DNA from: Desulfobacterales bacterium
GTDB lineage: Bacteria > Desulfobacterota > UBA8473
Length of the DNA stretch: 64,000 bases
Assembly: GCA_016209225.1 (NCBI GenBank)
Contig: JACQWO010000069.1
Coordinates: 101,324 to 165,323 of the forward strand
Reading direction: 5' to 3'
Positions 7,895 to 18,447 of the stretch are shown here, in pieces (the stretch's first letter is position 1; the number at the start of each line of letters is the position of its first letter). The position numbers and the translations under genes were made by a program. Below the pieces are notes generated by a model that saw nothing but the letters and a program-made list of their open reading frames with translations, did not search any database and was not told the DNA's origin.

Positions 7895-8635
7895 TTGAAG
7901 ATCATGGTAACAAATGATGACGGCATCCATTCTCAAGGTCTGATAACCCTGACCGATGCCCTAAGGTCTATTGCGGAAGTATGGGTCGTGGCCCCGGATA
8001 GAGAAATGAGTGCTGTCAGCCATTCTTTAACTCTCCATAAGCCTCTTCGTGTAAAAGAGATTGCTCCTCAATGCTACTCTGTGAGTGGTACTCCTACGGA
8101 CTGCGTCAATCTGGGTGTTAACAGTATTTTGAAAGTTAGACCTGATTTAATTGTTTCAGGAATCAATAAAGGCGGGAACCTTGGAGGTGATACTGTCTAT
8201 TCCGGTACTGTTGCTGCTGCCCGAGAAGGAACTATGCTCGGCATACAATCTTTTGCCATTTCCTTGGTTGCGGGTAAGGACTTTAAATTTCAAACTGGCG
8301 CCGCCTTCGCTGTAAGACTTGCTAAGCATATCCTTAAAAACGGACTTCCTAAAGAGACATTTCTCAATGTAAATATCCCAAATAACGAGACAGATGTAAA
8401 TAACCCATATAGAATAACGAGACAGGGTAAAAGGCTTCGCGTCGGTTCTATCGTTGAAAAGGTGGATCCTAGAGGAGAGAAATACTACTGGTTTGGGAAC
8501 AGTAATATGGATTTCGAGGAGATAAAAGACTCTGATTCCCAGGCTATTGCTCAAAATTGTATTTCAATCACCCCACTCTGCCTGGATCTGACAGATTACT
8601 CCTTCACAGAAGAACTGTCCGCATGGGTTTTATAA
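7895..8635 (+). CDS. surE: 5'/3'-nucleotidase SurE
   Basis: MKIMVTNDDGIHSQGL, APDREMSAVSHSLTL, SGTPTDCVNLG, VSGINKGGNLGGDTVYSGTVAAAREG; TTG start. Confidence 0.95.
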   Translation: MKIMVTNDDGIHSQGLITLTDALRSIAEVWVVAPDREMSAVSHSLTLHKPLRVKEIAPQCYSVSGTPTDCVNLGVNSILKVRPDLIVSGINKGGNLGGDTVYSGTVAAAREGTMLGIQSFAISLVAGKDFKFQTGAAFAVRLAKHILKNGLPKETFLNVNIPNNETDVNNPYRITRQGKRLRVGSIVEKVDPRGEKYYWFGNSNMDFEEIKDSDSQAIAQNCISITPLCLDLTDYSFTEELSAWVL

Positions 8636-8754
8636 CAACAGTTTCCAATCCCCTTTCGGGAAGGGTTAAATTAAATATCTGGGATGTGAGCAAAGAGATT
8701 ATACAGGCAAAAAACGCAAGAGAGGCCGTTTCCCCAGGCTATCAGTTAAGGAGT

Positions 8755-8960
8755 GAGAGCTTTGGAGAAGTACCCCTTTTCGCTTCAGCATACATTTTTT
8801 GACCCATCTAAGCTCGCTCCATGGAAAGTTCACAAACTCACCCTTCGGGCTCAACCATATTAATTTTCTACATTCCGCTTGCTAAGAAGGGTTCCCCAAA
8901 AAATCTATGAATTCGCTCTCAGGGGACTTCCCCAAAGCTCTTGGCAGGTTGTGCAAAGGT
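8755..8960 (-). repeat. ~210-bp palindromic repeat copy
   Basis: GAGAGCTTTGGAGAAGTACCCC ... GGGGACTTCCCCAAAGCTCTTGGCAGGTTGTGCAAAGG; centre CCCTTCGGGCTC. Confidence 0.9.
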
Positions 8961-8969
8961 ATCGGAGTA

Positions 8970-9647
8970 ATGATTTCATCCAAAAGGAAATGCACAATAC
9001 TCTTTTTTCTGATACTTCTTACCGCCTGTGGCAGGGCCATATACGGTGTATACCATAGGGTGGAGCAAGGGCAAACCCTTTGGAGGATAGCCAAGACCTA
9101 TAATGCCGATATCCAGGACATATCTGAAATCAATGACATAGATGACCCAGCCGATATTGAAATAGGACAGAGGATATTTATCCCTGGGGCAAAAAGGGTC
9201 TTGAATGTAAGTGCCTATCCACAAGGAAAAGAGGACATCCCGGAAAAAAGTGGAATCTTTTACCATAAAGGTAGGTTTATCTGGCCTGTAAAGGGGGAGA
9301 TAACCTCGAGATTTGGTGTCAGAGATGTAAAGAAACACGATGGTATAGATATTAGGGCCCTAAAGGGTACACCAATTATGGCCGCAGATGACGGAAAAGT
9401 AATATACAGCGGAGAGGGGGAAAGGGGGTTAAGAGGCTATGGTAATCTAATCCTCCTCAGCCATAAAGACGATTACGTAACCGTCTATGCACATAATGAG
9501 TGTAATCTGGTTAAAGAAGGAGACGTTGTTAAAAAAGGCCAGAAAATAGCACTGGTAGGGGACACAGGAAGGGCCAATGGGACACACCTTCACTTTGAAA
9601 TACGAAAGGATAGAAAACCCAGAAATCCTATCTTCTTTCTACCATAA
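8970..9647 (+). CDS. LysM + M23 peptidase lipoprotein (NlpD/EnvC-like)
   Basis: Lipobox LLTAC; LysM HRVEQGQTLWRIAKTYNADIQDISEIN; M23 HDGIDIRALKGTPI...GTHLHFEIRKD. Track start (8907) lies in the repeat; ATG 8970 preferred. Confidence 0.9.
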   Translation: MISSKRKCTILFFLILLTACGRAIYGVYHRVEQGQTLWRIAKTYNADIQDISEINDIDDPADIEIGQRIFIPGAKRVLNVSAYPQGKEDIPEKSGIFYHKGRFIWPVKGEITSRFGVRDVKKHDGIDIRALKGTPIMAADDGKVIYSGEGERGLRGYGNLILLSHKDDYVTVYAHNECNLVKEGDVVKKGQKIALVGDTGRANGTHLHFEIRKDRKPRNPIFFLP

Positions 9648-9661
9648 TCGCCCCCACTAAA

Positions 9662-11356
9662 TTAACCCCTTTTGAACATCCTGTCTATCTCCTGATACGT
9701 TATCTTCCTCAAAATAGGCCTTCCATGGGGGCAGTTGGTAGAAGATACTACACTGTCCAGTTGTTGTAATAGGGTTTCAATCTCTCTGGGGCTCAGTCGC
9801 TGATTCGCTTTAATAGCCCCATGACATGCCATTAGAATCAGGATTTTTTCGATAGATTCCTCTAATTTGAATGACTTGCCGTAAGGATAGAGTCCATCAA
9901 TGATGTCCATGATAAGCTGGCGATAGTCTTTGTTGATTAGTATCTGGGGAACAGATTTGACTATAAAGGTATCCCCGCCAAACGGCTCTACCTCCAAACC
10001 CACTTCTGATAGTTTACTGGTGTGTTTCTCCAAAAATCTGGCTTCCCTATAGCCCAACTCGATGTGTTGAGGCACCAATAACCCCTGGGAGACAACATTG
10101 GACTTCAGGTGTCCTTCTTTTAACGCCTCAAAGATGATTCTCTCATGAGCTGCATGTTGGTCAACAAGGATTAATCCTTCATCGCACGAACAGAGTATAT
10201 AGGTGTCTTTAACCTGACTAATTGGGATCAAAGAAGAGAAGAAGAGAGGGAGAGGGGAAGAGGAATACACGGAAGGAGCCTCTGCTATTCTATGACGATG
10301 GTCTTCGACCTTTGAATCTACAGGTGGTATCTCATAAGGGATTACCAATCTTTCTTTAATCCACGGGGCTTTCCTCAAGGTGCCCTGTAGTGCCTCAACA
10401 ATAAGGTCATGGACCTTTTGCTGTTCTTTAAATCTTACCTCTCTCTTTGTTGGATGGACATTCACATCAACCCAATGAACCGGAATGTTGATAAATAGGA
10501 TTACTACAGGATACCTATTCTTCATTATTAAGGTTCTATATGCCTCCATAATGGCGTGATTAACTACCTTATCCCTGACAAATCGCCTGTTTACATAGGT
10601 ATAAATGGCTCTGCCCGTTGAACGTGTAAAATTGGGTTCAGATATGAATCCCCTAATATCTATAGCCTCTTGCGTCAGCAATACCTCGTACAGATTCTCA
10701 TAGACATCCCTGCCAAGCAACTCAGTCATTCTATTCATAAAATTTTTGGTAATAGGTGCATTGATGATTACCTTGCCATTATGAAGGAGTTTAAAGTGTA
10801 TCTCAGGATTTGCCAGGGCTGTCTGGGCAACAACATCAACGATGTGACCTAATTCCGTATTGTCTGTCTTTAGAAATTTTAATCTGGCTGGTGTATTATA
10901 AAAGAGATTGTTGACTTCAATGGTTGTCCCTTTAGGACAGCCCGCTTCAGAAACCTCCTTTATCTTTCCACCCTCAGAGTATACGTTGGTGCCCGCCAAA
11001 GAACCATCGGGCTTCGTTGTAATCCGCATTTTAGAAACCGATCCAATACTCGGCAGGGCTTCTCCCCTGAAGCCCATTGTGTTAATTCTAAAGAGATCCG
11101 CCTCCCGAAACACCTTGCTTGTAGAATGCCTTTCAATGGACAGTAAGGCGTCATCGCCTTCCATTCCTTCACCGTTATCCATTACCCGTATGGACCTTCT
11201 CCCCCCAGCTTTAATATCGATGATTATCTCTTTTGCCCCGGCGTCGATAGAATTCTCTACCAACTCCTTAACAACCGAGGCAGGTCTCTCTACCACCTCA
11301 CCGGCAGCAATCTTGTTAGCCAAGCTTTCTGATAAGATTTTAATTTTACCGGGCAT
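9662..11356 (-). CDS. mutL: DNA mismatch repair protein MutL
   Basis: IKILSESLANKIAAGEVVERPASVVKELVENSIDAGA, GFRGEALPSI, C-terminal ACHGAIKANQRL...CPHGRP. Confidence 0.97.
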   Translation of the reverse strand: MPGKIKILSESLANKIAAGEVVERPASVVKELVENSIDAGAKEIIIDIKAGGRRSIRVMDNGEGMEGDDALLSIERHSTSKVFREADLFRINTMGFRGEALPSIGSVSKMRITTKPDGSLAGTNVYSEGGKIKEVSEAGCPKGTTIEVNNLFYNTPARLKFLKTDNTELGHIVDVVAQTALANPEIHFKLLHNGKVIINAPITKNFMNRMTELLGRDVYENLYEVLLTQEAIDIRGFISEPNFTRSTGRAIYTYVNRRFVRDKVVNHAIMEAYRTLIMKNRYPVVILFINIPVHWVDVNVHPTKREVRFKEQQKVHDLIVEALQGTLRKAPWIKERLVIPYEIPPVDSKVEDHRHRIAEAPSVYSSSPLPLFFSSLIPISQVKDTYILCSCDEGLILVDQHAAHERIIFEALKEGHLKSNVVSQGLLVPQHIELGYREARFLEKHTSKLSEVGLEVEPFGGDTFIVKSVPQILINKDYRQLIMDIIDGLYPYGKSFKLEESIEKILILMACHGAIKANQRLSPREIETLLQQLDSVVSSTNCPHGRPILRKITYQEIDRMFKRG

Positions 11357-11481
11357 CGATGCCTCAAAATAATTTGTATATGCCTACGTTATCTGATTTT
11401 CACATAAAATATCCGGCATTAAATCTCCATGTCTTTAAATCTCTTATGAGGCTTTCCTGGCTATCTTTCTTGTCTAATCTT

Positions 11482-11634
11482 GATGGCTTCGTAAAAAGCC
11501 CATCTGCGGCGTTGCACTGCATCCTTCATCGTTGCGGCGTACCCCTAAGTACGCCTCACTCCTCAGGATTTGCGCGCCTTGCATCTGGAGCTTTTTACTT
11601 TGCCATCCCAATTTTGACTTTTTACGAGTCCATC
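11482..11634 (+). mobile_element. 153-bp MITE-like element with 6-bp TSD AATCTT
   Basis: TIRs GATGGCTTCGTAAAAAG / CTTTTTACGAGTCCATC; AATCTT at 11476-11481 and 11635-11640; near-identical 153-bp copy at 30853-31005. Confidence 0.88.
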
Positions 11635-12289
11635 AATCTTTACTGTCTGATATATACATCAAATTGAATTTTTTTTTTTCTTTTTTCAACGCATCAATCT
11701 TATTCCTATTGATGTTCTTCATCCTTATGTAAGCATGACGGAATCCTTCTTTTGCCTGTTCATACGATGTCATTATGCAGAGCATACGCCCTCCGTAGGA
11801 CCGTAGTACATCGGCAACTTCTTTAATAGAACCAGGCTTATCTTGAAGCTCAAATGCAAATTGGATACCACCCTGTCGAACGCCTGTCATACTGATAAGG
11901 ACCTTAAACACATCCGACTCCGTGATAATCCCTACCAGCTTTCCATCCTCCACTACAGGAAGTACCCCAATCTTTTCTTCTGACATAATCAAAGCCGCTT
12001 CCTCTACTGTATCTGTTTGAGAAATGGTTTTTAGGTTTTTCTTTGTCATAATGTCCTTAATCTTTATCTTATCTATAAGATAATTCAACTCGTTAATAGC
12101 CAGACTTGTAGCCTTGGATGCCGATTCTCTGTTAATATCGAGATTCGTTACAATCCCTATCAATTTCCCTTTTTTCACAACAGGCAGACGTCGGATCCTG
12201 TTTTCATTCATCAGCTTTATAGCCGTATGCATGGATTCATCTTCATCAATGGTGATTAAATTTGTTGTCATCCAATTCTTTACTAACAT
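11633..12289 (-). CDS. CBS-pair plus ACT-like domain protein (AcuB-like)
   Basis: MLVKNWMTTNLITIDEDESMHTAIKLMNENRIRRLPVV + second CBS repeat; C-terminal ACT-like ELQDKPGSIKEVADVL. Confidence 0.88.
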   Translation of the reverse strand: MLVKNWMTTNLITIDEDESMHTAIKLMNENRIRRLPVVKKGKLIGIVTNLDINRESASKATSLAINELNYLIDKIKIKDIMTKKNLKTISQTDTVEEAALIMSEEKIGVLPVVEDGKLVGIITESDVFKVLISMTGVRQGGIQFAFELQDKPGSIKEVADVLRSYGGRMLCIMTSYEQAKEGFRHAYIRMKNINRNKIDALKKEKKKFNLMYISDSKD

Positions 12290-12309
12290 ATTGAGACCTC
12301 CTTTATAAA

Positions 12310-12421
12310 CGGTTCACGGTTCACGATTCACGGTTTACGGCCGGCTACTTTGCGCTCTTCATATTTCTTCATCGCTCTCTAACCTTGAACCGTGAACCTT
12401 GGAACTTTGAACCTGAATAGT
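12310..12421. repeat. Iterated-word palindrome (GGTTCACGG word) with GTAACTATTCAGG terminus
   Basis: GGTTCACGGTTCACGATTCACGGTTTACGG ... CCTTGAACCGTGAACCTTGGAACTTTGAACCTGAATAGTTAC. Confidence 0.8.
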
Positions 12422-12481
12422 TACGACCTCCATTTAATGCTATTCGTTAAGTTTCTCCTTCAAAAGCTTATTAGGAGAGTA

Positions 12482-13426
12482 TTACGAATGAACCTTTCCA
12501 CCCAGCCACATCTCCAATATGGCCTTTTGGACGTGTAGCCTATTCTCTGCCTGGTCAAAAACGATAGAATGCCTTCCGTCGATGATCTGATCTGTTATCT
12601 CCTTTCCACGGTGAGCCGGCAGACAATGCATCACCAGCACGTCATTTTTCGCCTCAGCCACCAGCCTTTCATTAACTTGGTAGCCCTCAAAGATCATCAT
12701 CCTCTTTTCATATTCATCTTCCTTTCCCATACTCACCCAACTGTCGGTGGTGATTATGTCCGCCGACTTTACTGCCTGGAAAGGGTCCACCATCACTTCA
12801 ATGGGACAAGGAGACTCCCTTTTAGATGCCCTAATTATGTCTTCATCCGGGAGATACCCAGGAGGACAGGCTAGAGAGAGATGAAAATCCAACCTTGATG
12901 CCGCTTCAGCCCAGGAATTGGCTACGTTGTTACCATCACCTACATAAGCAATCTTAATGCCCCGGTATCTCCCCTTCTTTTCGATGATGGTGAAGATGTC
13001 GTTCAATATCTGACAGGGATGCAAGAGGTCGGTAAGACCGTTGATTACAGGGATTGAAGCGAACTCTGCCAGTTCTTCGGCAAGCTTTTGGGAAAAGGCC
13101 CTGATCACTATCCCATCAACATAACGGGACAAAACCCTGGCAGTATCGGCGATACTTTCTCCACGGTCAAGCTGCATATCTTTGGGGCTCAAAAACAGGG
13201 AATGCCCCCCTAATTGGTACATAGCAACCTCAAAAGAGACACGGGTTCTGGTGGAAGGTTTTTCAAAGATCAATGCCAGCGTCTTTCCTGAAAGGGGCTT
13301 CCAGACCACATTTTCTCTTTGTCTTCTTTTGAGCTCTGAAGCCTCTTCAAATATCCGATCCATCTCCCCTTTAGTCAGGGATGATAACCTCAATATATCC
13401 TTTTTCACCTGAACAATAGCCCTCAT
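12482..13426 (-). CDS. argF: Ornithine carbamoyltransferase
   Basis: FEKPSTRTRVSFEVAMYQLGG, HPCQILND, VMHCLPAHRGKEITDQIIDG. Confidence 0.96.
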   Translation of the reverse strand: MRAIVQVKKDILRLSSLTKGEMDRIFEEASELKRRQRENVVWKPLSGKTLALIFEKPSTRTRVSFEVAMYQLGGHSLFLSPKDMQLDRGESIADTARVLSRYVDGIVIRAFSQKLAEELAEFASIPVINGLTDLLHPCQILNDIFTIIEKKGRYRGIKIAYVGDGNNVANSWAEAASRLDFHLSLACPPGYLPDEDIIRASKRESPCPIEVMVDPFQAVKSADIITTDSWVSMGKEDEYEKRMMIFEGYQVNERLVAEAKNDVLVMHCLPAHRGKEITDQIIDGRHSIVFDQAENRLHVQKAILEMWLGGKVHS

Positions 13427-13439
13427 TCAATATTAATCG

Positions 13440-13597
13440 TAACTACTCAGGTAGGCACAAAGACACAGAGCAGAAAATGCAGGGACAAAGTTGCAAAGGC
13501 ACATAGGCACAAAGTCATAATATTGTTCTCTGCTTTGTGCCTTTGCCACTTTGTGCCTCAAGCTTGTGCCTTTGTCTCTTTGTGCCTGAACAGTTAC
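13440..13597. repeat. Iterated-word palindrome (GGCACAAAG word) with GTAACTACTCAGG terminus
   Basis: TAACTACTCAGGTAGGCACAAAGACACAGAG ... CTTTGTGCCTGAACAGTTAC. Confidence 0.85.
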
Positions 13598-13654
13598 AAC
13601 GGATAATGGCCAACTTCTGCTCCGACAGTGGTAGGGGGGGTGGGAGGGGCATTA

Positions 13655-13693
13655 ATATAGTTGGCTTGCCCATATTGAGCAAGCCAACTATAT
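13655..13693. terminator. Putative terminator hairpin downstream of hppA
   Basis: Perfect 15-bp arms ATATAGTTGGCTTGC / GCAAGCCAACTATAT. Confidence 0.65.
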
Positions 13694-13725
13694 CGCATTT
13701 GAAACTTATTGACAATTAATGTGTT

Positions 13726-16137
13726 TTATGTCTTCGGGATACGCATGCCGTAAAATGATCGTAATACAAATATCAGGCTTATCACAAAAAAGACACTCCC
13801 CACCCAACCTGCAATGCCCCTCATTCCTGGAGCGATTGCAATTTCCATGGCTAAAAGACCAAAAAGGGTGGTAAACTTTATGATAGGATTCAATGAAACT
13901 GAAGATGTATCCTTAAAGGGGTCTCCAACGGTGTCTCCAATAACGGTAGCTTCGTGCAAGGGAGTGCCTTTTTCCTTCAAATCAACTTCCACCACCTTCT
14001 TGGCATTGTCCCAACACCCGCCTGCATTAGCCATGAAAATAGCCTGGAACAGTCCAAAGACTGCAATCGAAATTAAGTAGCTAATGAAGAAAGATGCCGG
14101 AGCATTTGAAGTACCCGGCGAAGAAAAGAAAGCAAAGGCTAAGGTAAAGCAGAAGATGGCAACAAAGATATTGAACATCCCTTTCTGTGCATACTGCGTA
14201 CAGATTTTAACCACCTCTTTGGAACTCTCAGTAGAAGCGCTCAGCGTTGTCTTGTCATCGAGCTTTATGTTATCCTTTATATATTGAACCGCTCGGTAGG
14301 CACCGGTGGTTACCGCCTGGATCGAAGCGCCCGTAAACCAATAGATTACCGCTCCACCGCAGAGGAAACCTAACAAGGTGTAAGGGTTCAGTAGATTTAA
14401 AATGGTTTCCGGTTCAACACCTAATGTCTTTTTCAGAAGCAAAATCAAAGCGAAAATCATCGTTGTGGCGCCTACTACCGCAGTACCGATTAAGACCGGT
14501 TTTGCCGTGGCTTTAAAGGTATTACCGCAGCTATCGTTCTCTTCCAGTTGATGTTTTGCCGTATCAAAGTTTGGCTTGAATCCGAAATCCTTTTTAATTG
14601 CAGAAGAGATATTCGGGATCGTTTCAATCAGGGATAGCTCATAAATAGACTGGGCATTATCAGTAACCGGTCCATAACTGTCCACTGCTATGGTAACCGG
14701 CCCCATTCCAAGAAAACCAAACGCCACCAGACCAAAGGCGAAAATGGAAGAATAAATCATAAATGCACTAAGGCCGAAGGTACTGGTAAAATAGGCAATA
14801 GCCATCAAACCAGTGATAGCCATACCGAGCCAGAAAGCGCTGAAATTACCAGCCACAAGACCAGAAAGGATGCCAAGGGAAGCCCCCCCTTCTCGGGCTG
14901 CAGTTACTACCTCCTGACAGTGGGCTGACTTGGAACTGGTAAACGCCTTCACCAGCTCAGGGATAATTGCCGCTGCAAGGGTTCCACAGCTTATAATGAT
15001 CGAGAGCTTAAACCATAGATTATCAGGATATTGAGAAAGCTGCCAGTAACTGACGATAAATGTAACTATGATGGAAAGTATCGAGGTAATCCATACCAGG
15101 GAGGTAAGGGGGGCTTCAAAGTTGATACTTTTTTTGCCTCGGTTGACAGCCGTTGTGATCACTTTATTGATAAAGTAAGCACCAATAGAGGTAAGAATCA
15201 TCAGGATTCGCATTATAAATATCCAGGTGATGAGCTCTGCCTGGTATTGCTGGAAAACCCCTAAAACGATGAAGCTGATTAAAGCAACCCCTGTTACCCC
15301 ATAAGTTTCAAAACCATCGGCAGTAGGACCAACACTGTCTCCTGCATTATCACCGGTACAGTCAGCGATAACCCCTGGGTTTCTAGGGTCATCTTCCTTT
15401 ATATTAAAGACTATCTTCATTAAATCTGAGCCGATATCCGCAATTTTGGTGAAGATGCCGCCACACATACGAAGCACAGACGCACCGAGAGATTCACCGA
15501 TAGCAAAACCGATAAAGCAAGCGCCGGCATATTCACGTGGGATATAAATCAGAATCGCAAGCATCATAATTAGTTCCACACATACTAAAAGCAGTCCGAT
15601 GCTCATGCCGGATCTTAAAGGAATATCCAATAATTTTAATGGGTTGCCTTCCAGAGAGGAAAATGCCATCCGGCTGTTTGCAAGGGTATTCATCCTTATT
15701 CCAAACCACGCCACGCCATAAGAACCGAGTATCCCAACCACTGACCAGGCTAAAATTAGTAAAACCCCTTGGGCCGGCATCTGTTGCAAGACACCAAAAT
15801 AATAACCGATACACACGGCAATAAATATCTCCAGGACAAGCAAGAGCTTGCCTTGTTGGAGTAAATACGTCTTACAGGTCTGGAAAATAATCTCTGACAC
15901 ATCTAACATTGATTTATGAGCGGGCAAGCCTTTCACCTTGACGTATTCATAAAAACCAAAACACATACCCAGAAAACAAATGAGAAAACCTACCATTAAT
16001 AGGTTGTTTTGAGTCGCGGTTAGGACAGGAATATTAAGCTCTGCTTCACTTGCAAAGAGGGGTGATGCAAAAGACAGAAGAACAAAACTCAATATGCTAA
16101 AAATTACCCATTGCTTAGTCTTCAGCATTGAAATCAT
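13726..16137 (-). CDS. hppA: Membrane-bound ion-translocating pyrophosphatase
   Basis: CFIGFAIGESLGASVLRMCGGIFTKIADIGSDL, DDPRNPGVIADCTGDNAGDSVGPTADGFETYGVT, GDTVGDPFKDTSSVSLNPIIK. Confidence 0.97.
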   Translation of the reverse strand: MISMLKTKQWVIFSILSFVLLSFASPLFASEAELNIPVLTATQNNLLMVGFLICFLGMCFGFYEYVKVKGLPAHKSMLDVSEIIFQTCKTYLLQQGKLLLVLEIFIAVCIGYYFGVLQQMPAQGVLLILAWSVVGILGSYGVAWFGIRMNTLANSRMAFSSLEGNPLKLLDIPLRSGMSIGLLLVCVELIMMLAILIYIPREYAGACFIGFAIGESLGASVLRMCGGIFTKIADIGSDLMKIVFNIKEDDPRNPGVIADCTGDNAGDSVGPTADGFETYGVTGVALISFIVLGVFQQYQAELITWIFIMRILMILTSIGAYFINKVITTAVNRGKKSINFEAPLTSLVWITSILSIIVTFIVSYWQLSQYPDNLWFKLSIIISCGTLAAAIIPELVKAFTSSKSAHCQEVVTAAREGGASLGILSGLVAGNFSAFWLGMAITGLMAIAYFTSTFGLSAFMIYSSIFAFGLVAFGFLGMGPVTIAVDSYGPVTDNAQSIYELSLIETIPNISSAIKKDFGFKPNFDTAKHQLEENDSCGNTFKATAKPVLIGTAVVGATTMIFALILLLKKTLGVEPETILNLLNPYTLLGFLCGGAVIYWFTGASIQAVTTGAYRAVQYIKDNIKLDDKTTLSASTESSKEVVKICTQYAQKGMFNIFVAIFCFTLAFAFFSSPGTSNAPASFFISYLISIAVFGLFQAIFMANAGGCWDNAKKVVEVDLKEKGTPLHEATVIGDTVGDPFKDTSSVSLNPIIKFTTLFGLLAMEIAIAPGMRGIAGWVGSVFFVISLIFVLRSFYGMRIPKT

Positions 16138-16640
16138 TTTTTTTATCTCCTTTTTAAATTTAGTCTAGTCGTTTTTACTGCTTCTTCATCCTGATCAAGT
16201 TAAACCTTCAAAATCTCCTTTCCTCCCAGATTCTCAATGATTGATTTGACTCCGTTACATACACTATTACCTCCTTTTTATTGAATTCTGATTTGTTCGC
16301 CCTGAAAAATATCATCTTTCAGAACGGACTACATAATCTCAGGCCGTCCTTCCCGCTTGGGTGGCAACTTTTATCCGTTGACTATTGGCCTCTTCTTCGT
16401 TACTATCATATTGGATTTAGGTTGGCTATTAAAAACTAAGGGTTTTTAATCTACCAAATTTGGAGACCTATTACAATGCTTTTTTCAAAAATATTTAAGG
16501 CATAGAACCCCTGAGGCAGATCAAGGAAATTGGCATATTAGTTGCGTTCTCGTATCTTAGAAAATTTGTACCCGTGGTGATATGAGGGTAGCGATTTTTT
16601 ACTTAGAGATCACAGTACGCTTTTGAGAAAAGGTTTACCC

Positions 16641-18431
16641 ATGAAACTTAAGGGACCCCCCTCTGGAAGCAGCAATCAGACCGGCGGAGAGAGAGGGGGA
16701 AAGAATCATTATTCCAGACTATACCGGAAATTTGTGTTCCTTACCCTTATATGTTCCCTGGCTCCCCTTTTTCTGGTCGGTTGGGGTATCTACATTTACT
16801 ACTCCGGATTTTCCAGGATGAAGATAGAGAGCTACTTCAAGAGTCAGGTTGATCACCACCGGGGAATGATAGAACTGTTTTTAAGGGAACGAACCTCCGA
16901 TCTCCAATTGGTGGTTTTTACCCATTCTCCGGATTATCTGCAAAAACCCCCAAACCTCAGACGTATTTTCAACGTCATGAACCGAGAAGGTTGTTTTTTT
17001 ACGGACTTAGGCATTATTGACGACCAGGGAAGACATCTTGCCTATATCGGCCCTTACGATCTGATGGGGAAAAACTATTCAAAGACTTTCTGGTTTAAAG
17101 AAGTCATGAAAAAAGGGGTTTATATCAGTGATATGTTTATGGGGTTTCGGAATGCCCCGCACTTTATCATTGCTGTCCTCCGAGCTGAGGGAAACAGGAA
17201 ATGGATTTTAAGGGCAAGTATAGATACGGAATATTTTCGTTCCCTGGTTGAAAACGTCAAGATGGGCAGAACCGGCGAGGCATACCTTTCTAATCGGGAG
17301 GGGATATTGCAAACCACTCCCCGTTTCAGCGGTAAAATTATGGAAAAGGCACCCTTGCCGGCGGCGTTTTTCCATAAGGAAAGTGGAATCGGTATTTTAG
17401 AGACTGACAGAGATGATCCGAACCAGCAGTTTCCACGTCAGATAGTAGCCTATACATGGCTTGAAAATCCCCGTTGGAAGCTGGTGATAAAACAGGATTA
17501 TTCCGAAGCCTTCAGGGATGTAAATCATGCCAATCGGGCCGCCTTAATCTTCCTCCACTTAAGTCTCCTGGTCATCTTAATCATCTCTGTGATCAGTACC
17601 CGATATATGATTAAAGTCATAAAAAAACGAGACGAAGAGGCGGATCGGCTAAACAAGCAGCTCACCCAGGCTGGTAAATTGGCTTCCCTGGGCGAGCTCT
17701 CCGCAGGAGTAGCCCACGAGATCAATAATCCTCTGGCGATCATCCTGACCGAAAACCAGGTTATAAGGGATTCGATTGAGGAAACACCGACTCTAGACGA
17801 GAGCTTTAAAACGGAATTGTTTACATCTTTATCTCAGGTAGATGCCCAGGTGCAGCGTTGTAATCTCATTACCCAGAACCTTCTCAGGTTTTCGCGCCGC
17901 ACCGGATCCCGTCTGGAGACGGTAAATCTAAATGCCTTCCTTGAAGAAATCATCCAGCTTATGGAGGGGAGGGCAAAAGGAATGGGTATCCAGTTTTCTG
18001 CCGACCTGGAAAAGGATATCCCCTCCTTTCTCTCTGATCCATCCCAGCTTCAGCAGGTGTTTTTAAACCTTATCACCAATGCTTTTGATGCGCATGACGG
18101 GAAACCTTATGGAACCGTCAGTATCAGTACCCGTTCCAATAATCAACGCGAGGGGGTGGAGATTGTGGTTGCGGATACAGGTTCGGGCATCTCTCCTGAG
18201 AACATGGAAAAGATGTTCGACCCCTTTTTTACCACGAAGCCCGTGGGAAAAGGAACCGGATTGGGGCTTTCCATCACCTATAGCATCATCAAGCGTTTGG
18301 GAGGAGACATTTCAGTGCAGAGTGAGATAGGGAAGGGGACCCAATTCAATATCTTCCTCCCTTTCATGCCACCTGCCGACGTTCAAGAAAATTTGGATGA
18401 TGTTTTTGTAAATCCCCCCTCTTCTGCCTAG
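16641..18431 (+). CDS. Sensor histidine kinase with extracytoplasmic Cache-like domain
   Basis: N-terminal TM, periplasmic region, TM, then [19 protein letters not shown]1/G2 boxes ([34 protein letters not shown]). Confidence 0.93.
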   Translation: MKLKGPPSGSSNQTGGERGGKNHYSRLYRKFVFLTLICSLAPLFLVGWGIYIYYSGFSRMKIESYFKSQVDHHRGMIELFLRERTSDLQLVVFTHSPDYLQKPPNLRRIFNVMNREGCFFTDLGIIDDQGRHLAYIGPYDLMGKNYSKTFWFKEVMKKGVYISDMFMGFRNAPHFIIAVLRAEGNRKWILRASIDTEYFRSLVENVKMGRTGEAYLSNREGILQTTPRFSGKIMEKAPLPAAFFHKESGIGILETDRDDPNQQFPRQIVAYTWLENPRWKLVIKQDYSEAFRDVNHANRAALIFLHLSLLVILIISVISTRYMIKVIKKRDEEADRLNKQLTQAGKLASLGELSAGVAHEINNPLAIILTENQVIRDSIEETPTLDESFKTELFTSLSQVDAQVQRCNLITQNLLRFSRRTGSRLETVNLNAFLEEIIQLMEGRAKGMGIQFSADLEKDIPSFLSDPSQLQQVFLNLITNAFDAHDGKPYGTVSISTRSNNQREGVEIVVADTGSGISPENMEKMFDPFFTTKPVGKGTGLGLSITYSIIKRLGGDISVQSEIGKGTQFNIFLPFMPPADVQENLDDVFVNPPSSA

Positions 18432-18447
18432 AAAGGAGAAACCGAAA

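Noticed and set aside
8557-8802. 81-aa ORF
   Set aside because: Overlaps the surE 3' end and runs into the palindromic repeat; no recognisable product.
8907-8969. N-terminal extension of the LysM/M23 ORF
   Set aside because: Encoded by the ~210-bp repeat; signal/lipobox sequence begins at ATG 8970.
13440-13597. CRISPR-like impression from repeated GGCACAAAG words
   Set aside because: No regular spacing, no unique spacers, and arms are mutually complementary; a palindrome, not an array.
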